Part shown: piece after piece, positions 45,495-54,811 of the stretch | How the letters are laid out: each line of letters begins with the position of its first letter | Position numbering within the stretch: the first letter of the stretch is position 1 | Made by a program: the position numbers and the translations under genes | Source: Kiritimatiellota bacterium | Lineage (GTDB): Bacteria > Verrucomicrobiota > Kiritimatiellia > JAAZAB01 | NCBI GenBank assembly: GCA_026398415.1 | Contig: JAPLSY010000020.1 | Location: 1 to 64,000, forward strand | Direction: 5' to 3' | Length of the DNA stretch: 64,000 nt | The notes under the pieces: generated by a model | The model's input: the letters and a program-made list of their open reading frames with translations, nothing else | What the model was told of the DNA's origin: nothing | Databases searched by the model: none

Positions 45495-48128
45495 ATGGAA
45501 CAAACCGACAGACCCGACCCCGATGAACTGCTTGCGGATCTGCACAGAGAGGAGAAACGGCAGAAGCGCGGCACGTTGAAGGTATTCCTCGGCATGTGCG
45601 CCGGCGTCGGCAAGACATACGCAATGCTCGAGGCGGCACAGAAGGCCAAGCGGGAAGGCCGCGACGTCGTCATCGGCTACGTGGAGACGCACGGGCGCCG
45701 AGAGACCGAAGTGTTGACCGAAGGCATTGAGGCCATTCCCCGCAAACCGGTGGTCTATCGCGGCACGACGCTTAGTGAGATGGATCTGGACGCGGTGCTG
45801 GCGCGGCAACCGCCGTTGGCCGTGGTTGACGAACTCGCTCATACGAATGCTCCGGGCTCGCGGCATCCGAAGCGATATCAGGACGTGATGGAGTTGCTTG
45901 ACGCCGGGATAGACGTCTACACCACGCTCAATGTGCAGCATATCGAGAGCCGAGCCGACACCGTGCGGGAGATCACCGGCGCGACCATTCGCGAAACCGT
46001 TCCGGATACCATTCTGGCCGAAGCAGAGATCGAGCTGGTGGATCTTTCCCCGGAGGATCTGCTCCAGCGGCTGGCCGAAGGAAAAGTGTATGTGCCCGAG
46101 CGCGCGGAGGCCGCCGCGCGCAACTTCCTTCGCGAGGGCAATCTCATTGCGCTGCGGGAAATGGCGTTGCATCTGGCAGCGGAACGGGTCGGGCAGGACG
46201 TACGAGATTACATGCAGGCCCGTAAGATCGCCGGCCCCTGGAAAACCGGGCACCGCCTGTTGGTGGCGGTCAGCGCCAGTCCCTATTCCGAGCAGATGGT
46301 GCGCTGGACGCGGCGACTGGCGGATAGTCTGGGGTGTACGTGGATCGCGGCGCACGTCGAGACATCCCGTGTGTTATCGGAAGAGGAACAGACCCGCCTG
46401 ACGCGGAATTTGTCGCTGGCGCGCGCCCTCGGAGCGGAAGTTCGGGGAACCACCGACGAAGACGTTGTGCGCGGGCTTCTTCGCGTCGCACGCGAGCAAA
46501 ACGTCACGCAGATCGTTGTCGGTACGCCGTACGTGCTCGGCCCATCGATTCTTTCGGCCGGTGCGCGCCGGTTGCAACGGTTGATTCGGGAAGCCGGCAG
46601 CATTGACGTGCACGTTGTTCGCGCCGAGGGCCATGAAGACGTGAATCGCCGTCCGTTGTGGTGCCTGCCGGCGGAAGCAGAGTGGCCGCAGTATTTCAAG
46701 GCGGTAGCAGTCGTGGGAGCGGTAACGCTCGTGAACGAGGCGCTGGCCGGGCTCATCGGGTCGCGTACCGTGGGTCTGATCTTCCTGATGACCGTCGTCG
46801 GGCTGGCCATGTTTCTGAACCGCGGCCCGGTCTATCTGGCGGCCACGGTAAGCGCACTGGTCTGGGACCTTCTATTCCTGCCGCCGCCGCTGACCTTCAA
46901 TATCGGCAATTTCGAAGATGCCGTGATGTTTGCCATGTATTTCATTGTGGCATTGGCGATGGGACATCTTATCAGCCGGATACGGGCCAGAGAGCGGATG
47001 GATCGGAGGCGAGAGGAACGGGCGACGGCAATGTATATGCTGACGCTGGAACTGGGCGATGCGTCCACGTGGGAAGAGATCGAGCACGCCACTGTGAGCA
47101 ATGTGGAGCGCGCGTTCAAGGCGGATGCCGCCTTGCTCTTGCCCGACGCGAGCGGCAACCTGCGGGGCGACCTCCCGGAGAAGGAACTCGGCGCGGCGGT
47201 CTGGGCATACGAGCACGTGCAACCGGCAGGGCGATTCACAGACACACTGCCGATGACCGAGGCGATATACTTGCCTCTGCACACGGGCGGCGGCGCGTTG
47301 GGCGTGCTGCGACTGCGCTGGCGGCAGAGTTCGCCCCCAACGATCGAGCAGCGTACGATGCTGGACGGTTTTCAGCGCCACATTTCGCTGGTCGTTGACC
47401 GGCAGCGGCTGCGGGAATCCAAGGCCCACAGCCATTTGCTGGCGGAATCGGAGCGGCTGAGCCAAGTGCTGCTGAACGCGGTCTCCCACGAGTTGCGCAC
47501 ACCCATTGCGGCAATCGAGACGGCGGCAAGCGGGTGGCATCCCGGACTCGATCCAGCCCTGCAGAACGCGCTGGTGGCGGAGATCAGGGAAGCGACCGCC
47601 CGGTTAAGCCGGCTGGTTGCCAATTTACTAGACATGGCCCGTCTGGAGTCCGGCCATGTGAAGCCGCGCATGGATTGGTGTGATGTAAACGACATTGTCA
47701 ACGCGGCGCTGAAGCGGGGCGGCAGTGTATTGGCAAATCGGGATGTTTCCGTTAAGATACCGTCGAGTTTCCCCCTGGTGCAGGCGGATTCCCGGCTGAT
47801 CGAACAGGCCCTGGTTGACCTGCTGTTCAACGCGGCAATGTACACGCCGGCAGGCACACCGGTGGAAGTGAACGCCGTGGTGGAAGAACAGAAGGTGGCC
47901 ATCACCGTGGCCGACCGTGGTCCGGGACTATCGGCCGAGGCAATCCCGCGTATCTTCGACAAGTTCTATCGCGCGCCGGGAGCGGCGGCGGGAGGCACCG
48001 GACTCGGACTCTCGATCGTCAAAGGCTTTGTTGAGGCGCATGGTGGTAACGTGCATGTGGTCAACCGACCGGCCGGCGGCGCCGCCTTTACGATCACCTT
48101 GCCGCTGCAGGAAACCCCAAAGGCATGA
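45495..48128 (+). CDS. kdpD: Sensor histidine kinase KdpD
   Basis: 877 residues. The N-terminal KdpD domain has the Walker A-like GMCAGVGKTYAMLEAA and Walker B-like AVVDELAHTNAPGSRH. A USP-like domain (about 255-370), four membrane segments (about 400-500), GAF, HisKA (LNAVSHELRTPIAAIE) and HATPase (DRGPGLSAE, GGTGLGLSIVK) follow. It senses K+ limitation or turgor and phosphorylates KdpE, whose gene overlaps it by ATGA. Confidence 0.96.
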   Translation: MEQTDRPDPDELLADLHREEKRQKRGTLKVFLGMCAGVGKTYAMLEAAQKAKREGRDVVIGYVETHGRRETEVLTEGIEAIPRKPVVYRGTTLSEMDLDAVLARQPPLAVVDELAHTNAPGSRHPKRYQDVMELLDAGIDVYTTLNVQHIESRADTVREITGATIRETVPDTILAEAEIELVDLSPEDLLQRLAEGKVYVPERAEAAARNFLREGNLIALREMALHLAAERVGQDVRDYMQARKIAGPWKTGHRLLVAVSASPYSEQMVRWTRRLADSLGCTWIAAHVETSRVLSEEEQTRLTRNLSLARALGAEVRGTTDEDVVRGLLRVAREQNVTQIVVGTPYVLGPSILSAGARRLQRLIREAGSIDVHVVRAEGHEDVNRRPLWCLPAEAEWPQYFKAVAVVGAVTLVNEALAGLIGSRTVGLIFLMTVVGLAMFLNRGPVYLAATVSALVWDLLFLPPPLTFNIGNFEDAVMFAMYFIVALAMGHLISRIRARERMDRRREERATAMYMLTLELGDASTWEEIEHATVSNVERAFKADAALLLPDASGNLRGDLPEKELGAAVWAYEHVQPAGRFTDTLPMTEAIYLPLHTGGGALGVLRLRWRQSSPPTIEQRTMLDGFQRHISLVVDRQRLRESKAHSHLLAESERLSQVLLNAVSHELRTPIAAIETAASGWHPGLDPALQNALVAEIREATARLSRLVANLLDMARLESGHVKPRMDWCDVNDIVNAALKRGGSVLANRDVSVKIPSSFPLVQADSRLIEQALVDLLFNAAMYTPAGTPVEVNAVVEEQKVAITVADRGPGLSAEAIPRIFDKFYRAPGAAAGGTGLGLSIVKGFVEAHGGNVHVVNRPAGGAAFTITLPLQETPKA

Positions 48129-48826
48129 ACACCGTAACGGTCCAGAACCATGTGGTCCTCGTGATTGACGACGAGGTTCAAATCCGGCGCTTGCTGCGCA
48201 TCACGCTTGAAGCCAACGGATACAAAGTCATTGAGGCGGCAAGCGGAAAGGATGGTTTGGTCGAAGCTGCTACCCGGCGACCCGATATCGTGATCCTTGA
48301 TTTAGGTTTGCCGGACATGGATGGGGTGGCCGTGTTGAAACGATTGCGTGAATGGAGCCGCGTGCCGGTCGTCGTCTTGTCCGTTCGGGACCGCGACGAA
48401 GACAAAATCGCGGCGTTGGACACCGGGGCCGACGACTACGTCACAAAGCCGTTCAGCACGCCGGAACTGCTTGTCCGCTTGCGCGTGGCACTTCGGCATG
48501 TGCAACCGGTGGAAGAAGAGGTAGTTTTCCGCTCTGGCGACCTGGTGGTTGACATGGCCGATCGCCGAGTCAGCGTGAAGGGCCAGGAGGTCAAATTGAC
48601 GGTGACGGAGTACTCGCTTCTGCGACTGCTCGTTCGGCATGCGGGCAGAATTCTAACACACCGCCAGATTCTCAAGGATGTCTGGGGTCCGAACGCCACC
48701 AACCAAACGCACTATCTCCGAGTGTATGTGGCGCGCCTGAGAGAGAAGATCGAACCCGTTCCTTCCCGTCCCACTCTCCTGATTACCGAACCCGGAATTG
48801 GCTATCGTCTGCTTACAGCGGAATAG
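48125..48826 (+). CDS. kdpE: Response regulator KdpE
   Basis: 233 residues. LVIDDEVQIRRLLRITL, IVILDLGLPDMDG and DDYVTKPFSTPELL are the receiver. The winged helix ends HYLRVYVARLREKIEP and TEPGIGYRL, which match KdpE closely. It activates kdpFABC with KdpD. The start overlaps the kdpD stop. Confidence 0.95.
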   Translation: MNTVTVQNHVVLVIDDEVQIRRLLRITLEANGYKVIEAASGKDGLVEAATRRPDIVILDLGLPDMDGVAVLKRLREWSRVPVVVLSVRDRDEDKIAALDTGADDYVTKPFSTPELLVRLRVALRHVQPVEEEVVFRSGDLVVDMADRRVSVKGQEVKLTVTEYSLLRLLVRHAGRILTHRQILKDVWGPNATNQTHYLRVYVARLREKIEPVPSRPTLLITEPGIGYRLLTAE

Positions 48827-49242
48827 CGTCTGAAACTGATGCCCGCATTCAACGTCGCCCGGATGGGGCAGTACTTTCACGATTAGAATCCCCGCCAGAT
48901 AATTTGGCTGATCTGCCCATTGCCGGAAACGCTTGACTGCACATCCTGCATTGCAATCTCCACCAGCTGGTCTGCGTGGTCGTATTCCACCGTGATTCCT
49001 TCGGATAGATGCTTTTGTTCCAAGGAATATTGAAGTGGATTCTAACCAACTTCTAACTTGGTCCTCATTCTGCCCTAACGCTGCCGCGCTGTAATCAGCG
49101 CCGTCAAAAGAACCAAAGGCTGTGCCCCCAGCCAGAAACAAACCGGTGGGGATTGCTCAATGTTGGCAAACAGAAAGGAGACGCGGCGATGCAGCAGGTA
49201 AAAATTGAAACCCGTCAGACAGCAAACAGACAGGGAGGAGTC
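48827..49242 (+). other. 416-base gap between kdpE and the porin gene
   Basis: The only clear feature is the Pho-box-like run at 49041-49079 and a TGTAAT at 49090-49095. On the minus strand a 47-codon frame (48883-49023, containing TVEYDHADQLVEIAMQDVQ) is faintly like a DUF2283 fragment but has no start or ribosome-binding site. Nothing else was identified. Confidence 0.5.
49041..49079 (+). promoter_or_regulatory. PhoB-box-like promoter upstream of the porin gene
   Basis: CTAAC-type words start at 49042, 49053, 49064 (degenerate, CTCAT) and 49075, so they repeat every 11 bases as in PhoB/PhoP boxes. A TGTAAT -10-like hexamer begins 10 bases after the last word, where the box would replace the -35. 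The porin ATG is at 49243. Confidence 0.65.
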
Positions 49243-50421
49243 ATGAAACGAATCATTGTTGGAATAGTGGCGGGCATAGTCATATCGGGAACGGCATGGG
49301 CCCAAACGCCCGTGACCCCGGCGCCCGTGTCGGTAACGATGCCAAAGACCTGGGTGGATTACCTCACCCTCAAGGGAGATGTCCGCCTGAGATATGAGAC
49401 TATCAACGATGACGCGAAAAAGAATGCCAATAATGAGGACTACACCCGGGATCGCGCCCGGATCAGGGCCCGGCTCGGCGCGGAAGGCAAGGTTGAAGAT
49501 CTGAAGGCCGGCATTCGGTTATCCACCGGCGGCGCGGATCCCGTTTCCGGGAACCAGACGCTCGGCGACGGGTTCCAGAAAAAAGATATTCGCCTGGACT
49601 TGGCATATATCGACTACAGTTTCCTGGGCGACTCGCCGCAGGAGATTCGTGCCATCGGCGGCAAGATTGAACAGCCGCTCATTACCATGCCCGACGACTT
49701 GGTGTGGGACCCGGATCTGACGCCGGAAGGTTTGGCCGCGAAAGCCCGGTTCGGCAACGATTTCGTAACCCTCCTGCTCAACGGCGAAGGCTTGTGGGTC
49801 CAGGAGCGCAATGCCGAAAAGAACGCTACCGGTTTGGCCGGCCAGGCCGCGTTAAAGTTCCAGTTCATGCCGGAAATCGGGCTGACCGTTGGCGGCACTT
49901 ATCTCGCATATCAGAATCTCAAGGGGTATGACGTCATTGACTGGGAAAACAAGAATAATTCCTACGGCAATAGCACAATTCCCGGCTCGGTCAGCGGGAG
50001 CACCACCAACAAGGCCTGGGCATGCGAGTTCACCCCGATCATGGGATTTGCGCAACTCGACTTGTGGCTGGGTTTTCCTGTGGCGATTTTCGGCCAGGCG
50101 CTGACCAATCCGAAGGCGGACGCTAACAAGAATGGCTATATGGGCGGTATATCGCTTGGCAAGGCCAAAACCCCGAGGACCTTCGAGGTCGGCTACAGTT
50201 ATACCAAGCTGGAGAAGGATGCGACGCTCGGCATGTTCACCGATTCCGATCGCTGGGGCGGCGGCGCCGACGGCGAGGGCAGTAAATTCTACGGTAAGTA
50301 CCAGATTATGAAAAATCTGCAGGCTTGCGCCACCTTCTTCCTGGATCAGAAAAAAATCTCCGCCGCCGACGGCGGAACGGATTACAACCGGTTGCAATTG
50401 GATTTGCAGGCCGCGTTCTAA
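49243..50421 (+). CDS. Outer-membrane porin-like protein, probably phosphate-starvation induced
   Basis: 392 residues from the ATG at 49243, preceded by GGGAGGAG; the in-frame start at 49153 lacks such a site. The signal peptide GIVAGIVISGTAWAQT ends with an AWA cleavage site. The mature chain alternates beta strands (DVRLRYETINDD, ARIRARLGAEGKV, RLDLAYIDYSFLG) and ends in a C-terminal Phe (LDLQAAF), typical of outer-membrane barrels. It resembles the putative-porin group. A Pho-box-like promoter and the following pst operon suggest anion or phosphate passage. Confidence 0.75.
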   Translation: MKRIIVGIVAGIVISGTAWAQTPVTPAPVSVTMPKTWVDYLTLKGDVRLRYETINDDAKKNANNEDYTRDRARIRARLGAEGKVEDLKAGIRLSTGGADPVSGNQTLGDGFQKKDIRLDLAYIDYSFLGDSPQEIRAIGGKIEQPLITMPDDLVWDPDLTPEGLAAKARFGNDFVTLLLNGEGLWVQERNAEKNATGLAGQAALKFQFMPEIGLTVGGTYLAYQNLKGYDVIDWENKNNSYGNSTIPGSVSGSTTNKAWACEFTPIMGFAQLDLWLGFPVAIFGQALTNPKADANKNGYMGGISLGKAKTPRTFEVGYSYTKLEKDATLGMFTDSDRWGGGADGEGSKFYGKYQIMKNLQACATFFLDQKKISAADGGTDYNRLQLDLQAAF

Positions 50422-50457
50422 CGGCCTTTTCCTTTGGCAGGTTACGAGGCAGACATC

Positions 50458-50497
50458 TTCTAACAAATTTCTAACATTACGCTAATCCTGCTCTAAC
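50458..50497 (+). promoter_or_regulatory. PhoB-box-like promoter upstream of pstS
   Basis: CTAAC, CTAAC, CTAAT and CTAAC words begin at 50460, 50471, 50482 and 50493, exactly 11 bases apart. A weak TTTACT -10 candidate begins 10 bases after the last word. The same arrangement precedes the porin gene. Confidence 0.7.
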
Positions 50498-50535
50498 GGG
50501 TCTTTGTTTTACTTAAATCAAAAAAGGAGGAACCG

Positions 50536-51333
50536 ATGAAATTCTTAAAAAGTTGGTTATTACTGGGAACTTGTCTTTCAATAATTGCGTGCGGGTGCGC
50601 TCGGCACTCCGGCACGTCGCTCACCGTAGCCGGCTCCACCGCATTCCAGCCCTTTGCGGAAAAACTGGCTGAGCAATTCATGGCCAAACGCCCTGACGTC
50701 AATATCACGGTACAGGGCGGTGGATCCGCGCTGGGCATCCAATCGGCGCGTTCGGGGGCCGCCCAGATCGGCATGGCGGATCTCGTGGAACTGCCGCCCG
50801 AGGCCAAAGAACTCCTGGGCGTCACCGTGGCCCGGGACGGCATCGCCATCATCGTGAATCCGGCGAACACCTTGACCAATCTCAGCCTGGAACAAATCCG
50901 CGGGATATTCCAGGGAACCATCAAAAACTGGAAGGAAGTGGGTGGGGCCGACCAGCCTGTCCGGGTGATATCGCGCGAAGCCGGGTCCGGAACGCGTTCC
51001 TCTTTTGAAACGATCATCGGCGGCATCACCCTGGCCAATGCGGCCATCATCCAGGACTCGAACGGGACCATCCGCGAAACGGTGGCCAACGACCGGGATG
51101 CGGTTGGCTATCTGTCGCATGGCCTGCTTAATGCGAAGGTCAAAGCCATCCGTACGGATGGCGTGGAGTGCATCGAAAAGGAAATCGTCGCGGGGCGATA
51201 CAAACTGGTCCGGCCGGTGTTCCTGCTGATCCAGCCCCCACCGGCCGGGGCCGTGAAAGATTTCATCGACTATATTCTCTCCCGTGACGGACAGGAAACC
51301 ATCCGGCTCAATGGATTGCTTCCGGCGAAATAA
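50536..51333 (+). CDS. pstS: Phosphate ABC transporter substrate-binding protein PstS
   Basis: 265 residues. The signal peptide ends in a lipobox-like IIACGCAR, so it is likely a lipoprotein. LTVAGSTAFQPFAEKLAEQF, GSALGIQSARSGAAQIGM and SREAGSGTRSSFE are the phosphate-binding loops of PstS; GSGTRSSF has the Arg and Ser ligands. AAAAGGAGG precedes the ATG. It heads pstSCAB1B2 and is preceded by a Pho-box-like run. Confidence 0.93.
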   Translation: MKFLKSWLLLGTCLSIIACGCARHSGTSLTVAGSTAFQPFAEKLAEQFMAKRPDVNITVQGGGSALGIQSARSGAAQIGMADLVELPPEAKELLGVTVARDGIAIIVNPANTLTNLSLEQIRGIFQGTIKNWKEVGGADQPVRVISREAGSGTRSSFETIIGGITLANAAIIQDSNGTIRETVANDRDAVGYLSHGLLNAKVKAIRTDGVECIEKEIVAGRYKLVRPVFLLIQPPPAGAVKDFIDYILSRDGQETIRLNGLLPAK

Positions 51334-51341
51334 CTAAGACC

Positions 51342-52199
51342 ATGCAACAGGTTGGAGACAGATTAGTCAAGTGGACACTCATGGCGCTGGCCTTCACGGC
51401 GCTCACCAGCCTGCTCCTGATCGCAATTTTCATCTTCAAGGAGGGAGTCCCGTTCATTGCCCGGGTGGGCTTCAAGGATTTCCTGCTGTCCTCCGACTGG
51501 CGGCCGCAGGCGGGCCATTTCGGCATCTACCCCATGATTATTGCCTCACTGCTGGTGACTTTCGGGGCCATGCTCGTGGGTGCGCCGCTTGGGATCGCCT
51601 GTGCCGTGTTCCTGAACGAATTTGTTTCCAAGCCCGCTACGCGGATCATCAAACCGACCATCGAACTGCTCGCGGGAATTCCCTCCGTCGTGTATGGATT
51701 CATCGGGGTGGTGGTGGTGGCGCCCTTGATCCGCTCCCAATTCGGAGGTCCCGGCCTTTCCATGCTCTGCGCTTCCCTCATCCTCGGCGTCATGGTGCTG
51801 CCCACCATCATCAGTATTTCCACCGATGTCCTCGCCAGCGTGCCGAATGCCTATCGCGAAGGAGCGCTCGCGCTGGGCGCAACCCGCTGGCAGAGCGTGC
51901 ACATGGTGATCCTTAAAGCAGGGCGGTCGGGCATCGTCGCCGCCGTGATTCTCGGCATGGGGCGCGCCATCGGGGAAACCATGGCCGTGATCATGGTGGC
52001 CGGCAACACGGTTCAACTGCCCCACTCGGCGCTCGATTCCGTGTGCACGCTCACGGCCAAGATTGCCATGGAAATGGGGTCCGCGACCGGTCCGCATCGC
52101 CAGGCGCTGTTTGCCATCGGCGTCGTCCTCTTTCTCATGATCATGATGTTTAATGCCCTGGCCATGTCGGCCATCAAGCAAAGGTTTGCCGGGAAATGA
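51342..52199 (+). CDS. pstC: Phosphate ABC transporter permease PstC
   Basis: 285 residues with six membrane segments. IKPTIELLAGIPSVVYGFIG and EGALALGATRWQSVHMVILK (EAA loop, contact with the ATPase) are PstC signatures. GRAIGETMAVIMVAGN is also conserved. It starts 8 bases after pstS, and its stop overlaps pstA by ATGA. Confidence 0.93.
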   Translation: MQQVGDRLVKWTLMALAFTALTSLLLIAIFIFKEGVPFIARVGFKDFLLSSDWRPQAGHFGIYPMIIASLLVTFGAMLVGAPLGIACAVFLNEFVSKPATRIIKPTIELLAGIPSVVYGFIGVVVVAPLIRSQFGGPGLSMLCASLILGVMVLPTIISISTDVLASVPNAYREGALALGATRWQSVHMVILKAGRSGIVAAVILGMGRAIGETMAVIMVAGNTVQLPHSALDSVCTLTAKIAMEMGSATGPHRQALFAIGVVLFLMIMMFNALAMSAIKQRFAGK

Positions 52200-53035
52200 T
52201 AATTTCACCCCGCAATACGCAGGCGCTGGCCGTGACGCTCCTGGGCGGAGCCACCGGCCTGACCCTGGCCATTCTCGTTTTTGTCATCGTGTTTATCCTG
52301 GGCAAAGGCCTGCCGGTGATCAGCCTGGGTTTCCTTTTCGACAATCCCCAGGAGATGGGCAAAGCCGGCGGTATTTTCCCCACGCTGGTGGGTACCCTGA
52401 TCCTCCCGCTCGTGGCCATTTTCATTGCCCTGCCGGCCGGCGTCGGCACGGCCGTCTATCTCAGCGAATACACCGTGGAGAACCCGGCCACCCGTATTAT
52501 CCGCTTCGGAACCGATTGCCTGGCCGGGATCCCGTCGATCATCTTCGGGCTGTTCGGTTTCATTTTCTTTGTCACCACCTTGAAAATGGGCTGGTGCATT
52601 CTGTCCGGCGCGCTGACCCTGGCGATCATGGTCCTGCCGACCATCATCCGGACCTCCGAAGAGGCGATCAAAGCCGTGCCGGCCAGCTATCGCGAAGTCA
52701 GCTGTTCCCTCGGTGCCACGCGCTGGGAAACGGTCCTGAAGGTCGTCCTGCCGAATGCCCTGCCCGGGATCGTGACCGGCGTCATGCTGAGCATCGGCCG
52801 TTGCATCGGCGAAACCGCCGCCGTGATTTTCACCGCAGGCGCTTCACTGCGCTTGCCGCATTCGGTGTTCGATTCGACCCGGACCATGGCCGTCCATTTT
52901 TATATCCTGGCGCGGGAAGGCATCTCCAACGAAAACGCCTATGGCACCGCCGCCGTGCTGATCTTGTCGGTGCTCCTGGTAAACTCGCTTTCCTACTGGA
53001 TGATGAACCGGTTTATTGCGCGAAGGACCAAATGA
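52196..53035 (+). CDS. pstA: Phosphate ABC transporter permease PstA
   Basis: 279 residues with six membrane segments. RFGTDCLAGIPSIIFGLFGF and YREVSCSLGATRWETVLKVV (EAA loop) match PstA, followed by GRCIGETAAVIFTAG. It pairs with PstC as the membrane channel. The start overlaps pstC and the stop overlaps pstB1, both by ATGA. Confidence 0.93.
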   Translation: MIISPRNTQALAVTLLGGATGLTLAILVFVIVFILGKGLPVISLGFLFDNPQEMGKAGGIFPTLVGTLILPLVAIFIALPAGVGTAVYLSEYTVENPATRIIRFGTDCLAGIPSIIFGLFGFIFFVTTLKMGWCILSGALTLAIMVLPTIIRTSEEAIKAVPASYREVSCSLGATRWETVLKVVLPNALPGIVTGVMLSIGRCIGETAAVIFTAGASLRLPHSVFDSTRTMAVHFYILAREGISNENAYGTAAVLILSVLLVNSLSYWMMNRFIARRTK

Positions 53036-53793
53036 CCGACGCCGTTAAAATAGCGAATCGGAACTTCAGTGTCTTCTATGGGGCAACCCGGGCCCTGCGC
53101 GGCATTACGCTGGACGTGCCGGCACATCGGATTCTCGGCATTATCGGGCCCGCCGGTTCCGGAAAAACCGCGCTGTTGCGTGCCATGAACCGCCTGAACG
53201 ATTTGAACCCGGACTGCCGCGTAGAGGGCCAAATCCTGCTGGACGGCGTTGATATCTACCAGCCGGATTTCGACGCGGTCCGCCTGCGCAAACGGGTGGG
53301 CATGGTGTTTGCCCTGCCGGTGCCGCTGCCCCTGAGCCTGTTTGACAACATCGTCTACGGGCCCCGGTTATCCGGTATCCGGGCGCGCACGCGCCTGAAT
53401 GCACTGGTCGAAGGCAGTCTCCAGGCCGCATTCCTGTGGGACGAAGTCAAGGACCGGCTGCACACTTCCGCAATGCGCCTGTCGGGCGGCCAGCAACAGC
53501 GCCTGTGCCTGGCCCGCGTGCTTGCCATGGAACCTGAAGTCATCCTGCTGGACGAGCCCTGTTCGGGACTGGACCCGATCTCCACCGCCCGGATCGAAGA
53601 GGCCCTGATTGCATTGAAAAGCAAATACACCATCGTTCTGGTCACTAACAACACGAAGCAGGCGGCGCGCGTGGCCGATACCACGGCCTTCCTGTTCCAG
53701 GGCGAATTGGTCGAGGTCGGGCCGACCGGCCAGATATTTACCATGCCCAAGGATCAGAGAACAAATGATTACGTGAGCGGGAGGTTCGGCTGA
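53032..53793 (+). CDS. pstB: PstB-family ATPase 1, with degenerate Q-loop and switch His
   Basis: 253 residues from the ATG at 53032. Walker A is GPAGSGKT (39-46), the signature LSGGQQQR (150-157) is intact, and Walker B is ILLDEP with E175. The Q-loop, normally GMVFQKPNPFP, reads [11 protein letters not shown] with A94 in place of Gln. The switch His, normally VTHN, is N206 (VTNN). Its own ATP site would therefore be impaired while its signature can serve the partner's site. It overlaps pstA and is 2 bases from pstB2. A heterodimer with PstB2 is the natural reading. Confidence 0.88.
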   Translation: MTDAVKIANRNFSVFYGATRALRGITLDVPAHRILGIIGPAGSGKTALLRAMNRLNDLNPDCRVEGQILLDGVDIYQPDFDAVRLRKRVGMVFALPVPLPLSLFDNIVYGPRLSGIRARTRLNALVEGSLQAAFLWDEVKDRLHTSAMRLSGGQQQRLCLARVLAMEPEVILLDEPCSGLDPISTARIEEALIALKSKYTIVLVTNNTKQAARVADTTAFLFQGELVEVGPTGQIFTMPKDQRTNDYVSGRFG

Positions 53794-53795
53794 AG

Positions 53796-54551
53796 ATGGA
53801 CATTGCCATACAGATTTCAAACCTGGACCTCTTCTACGGCGCGTTCCATGCACTCAAGAACGTGAACCTGGCGATCGAACAGCGCAAGATTACCGCCCTG
53901 ATCGGCCCATCGGGGTGTGGCAAGTCAACGCTTCTGAGAGCGCTGAACCGCATGAATGACCTGATCCCGGGCTGTCGGACAACCGGCGCGGTCCTCCTGG
54001 AAGACAAGGACATTTACGGCCCGGCAATCGACGTTTGCGAACTGCGCAAAAAGGTTGGCATGGTCTTCCAGCGCCCGAATCCGTTTCCCTTATCCATCCG
54101 TGACAACGTAACGTTCGGCCTGCGCGTCGCCGGCCGGAAAAATAACGCGAGCCTGGACGATACCATCGAGAAAAGCCTCCAGGACGCGTGGCTGTGGGAG
54201 CAGGTCAAGGACAAGCTGGATAATTTAGCCCTGGAATTGCCGCTGGATCAGCAGCAGCGGTTATGCATTGCCAGAGTACTGGCGGTGGAACCGGACGTGA
54301 TTCTAATGGACGAACCCTGCTCGGCCCTCGATCCGATTTCCACGGCCAAGATTGAGGAACTGATGCTGGAACTGCGCCGCCGGTACACAATTGCCATCGT
54401 GACGCATAACATGCAGCAGGCGGCCCGCATCTCCGACTACTCCGCTTACATGTTGCTCGGAGAAATGATCGAGTTCGGGGTCACCACTCAGATATTCGAG
54501 AACCCAAAGGATAAACGAACTGAAGACTACATCACGGGCAGGTACGGGTGA
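53796..54551 (+). CDS. pstB: PstB-family ATPase 2, with degenerate signature motif
   Basis: 251 residues. Walker A GPSGCGKS (37-44), Q92 in [11 protein letters not shown], Walker B ILMDEP with E173 and H204 in VTHNMQQ are all canonical. The signature LSGGQ is replaced by LPLDQ (148-152, [15 protein letters not shown]). So PstB2 can bind and hydrolyse ATP only against the signature of a partner, which PstB1 retains. Overall length and D-loop (LDPIST) are normal. It lies 2 bases after pstB1, and phoU follows after a repeat. Confidence 0.88.
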   Translation: MDIAIQISNLDLFYGAFHALKNVNLAIEQRKITALIGPSGCGKSTLLRALNRMNDLIPGCRTTGAVLLEDKDIYGPAIDVCELRKKVGMVFQRPNPFPLSIRDNVTFGLRVAGRKNNASLDDTIEKSLQDAWLWEQVKDKLDNLALELPLDQQQRLCIARVLAVEPDVILMDEPCSALDPISTAKIEELMLELRRRYTIAIVTHNMQQAARISDYSAYMLLGEMIEFGVTTQIFENPKDKRTEDYITGRYG

Positions 54552-54669
54552 TCGGAGAATGGTCAATGGATCATGGTTGATGGTATATGAATCGAGCCGC
54601 ATTGAAATTAGACACTGGAAATTAGTTTTAATCAGGAACTGCAATAGAAACACGAACAGAAACATGAAC

Positions 54670-54797
54670 ATTGCCCGCGTCGTTCCATAGGCAGATCCGC
54701 CTATGGCGGAAAACACGCGAATGGACGCGAAAAAAGAAAAGATTTTTCTTCTATATTTAGCGTTCCTTTTGCGTGTTTAGCGGGTAAATTCCTTGGG
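54670..54797. repeat. Dispersed palindromic repeat (family P), upstream of phoU
   Basis: Same arms as the 14648 copy (ACACGCGAATGGACGCGAAA, then TTTAGCGTTCCTTTTGCGTG and TTTAGCGGGTAAATTC). The left arm is broken by a small hairpin insertion (CCATAGGC-agatcc-GCCTATGG, about 54687-54708). The element ends just before the phoU ribosome-binding site. It fills most of the 260-base gap after pstB2. Confidence 0.75.
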
Positions 54798-54811
54798 CTG
54801 GGAGGACTCGT

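Noticed and set aside
48883-49023. Minus-strand 47-codon fragment (TVEYDHADQLVEIAMQ) with faint DUF2283 similarity
   Set aside because: No start, no ribosome-binding site, ends at the Pho-box region and the similarity is too weak; at most a relic.
52153-53793. A 546-codon frame fusing a long N-terminal extension to PstB1
   Set aside because: The first 290 codons read pstA in another frame; pstA is a clear permease and the ATG at 53032 overlaps its stop as expected.
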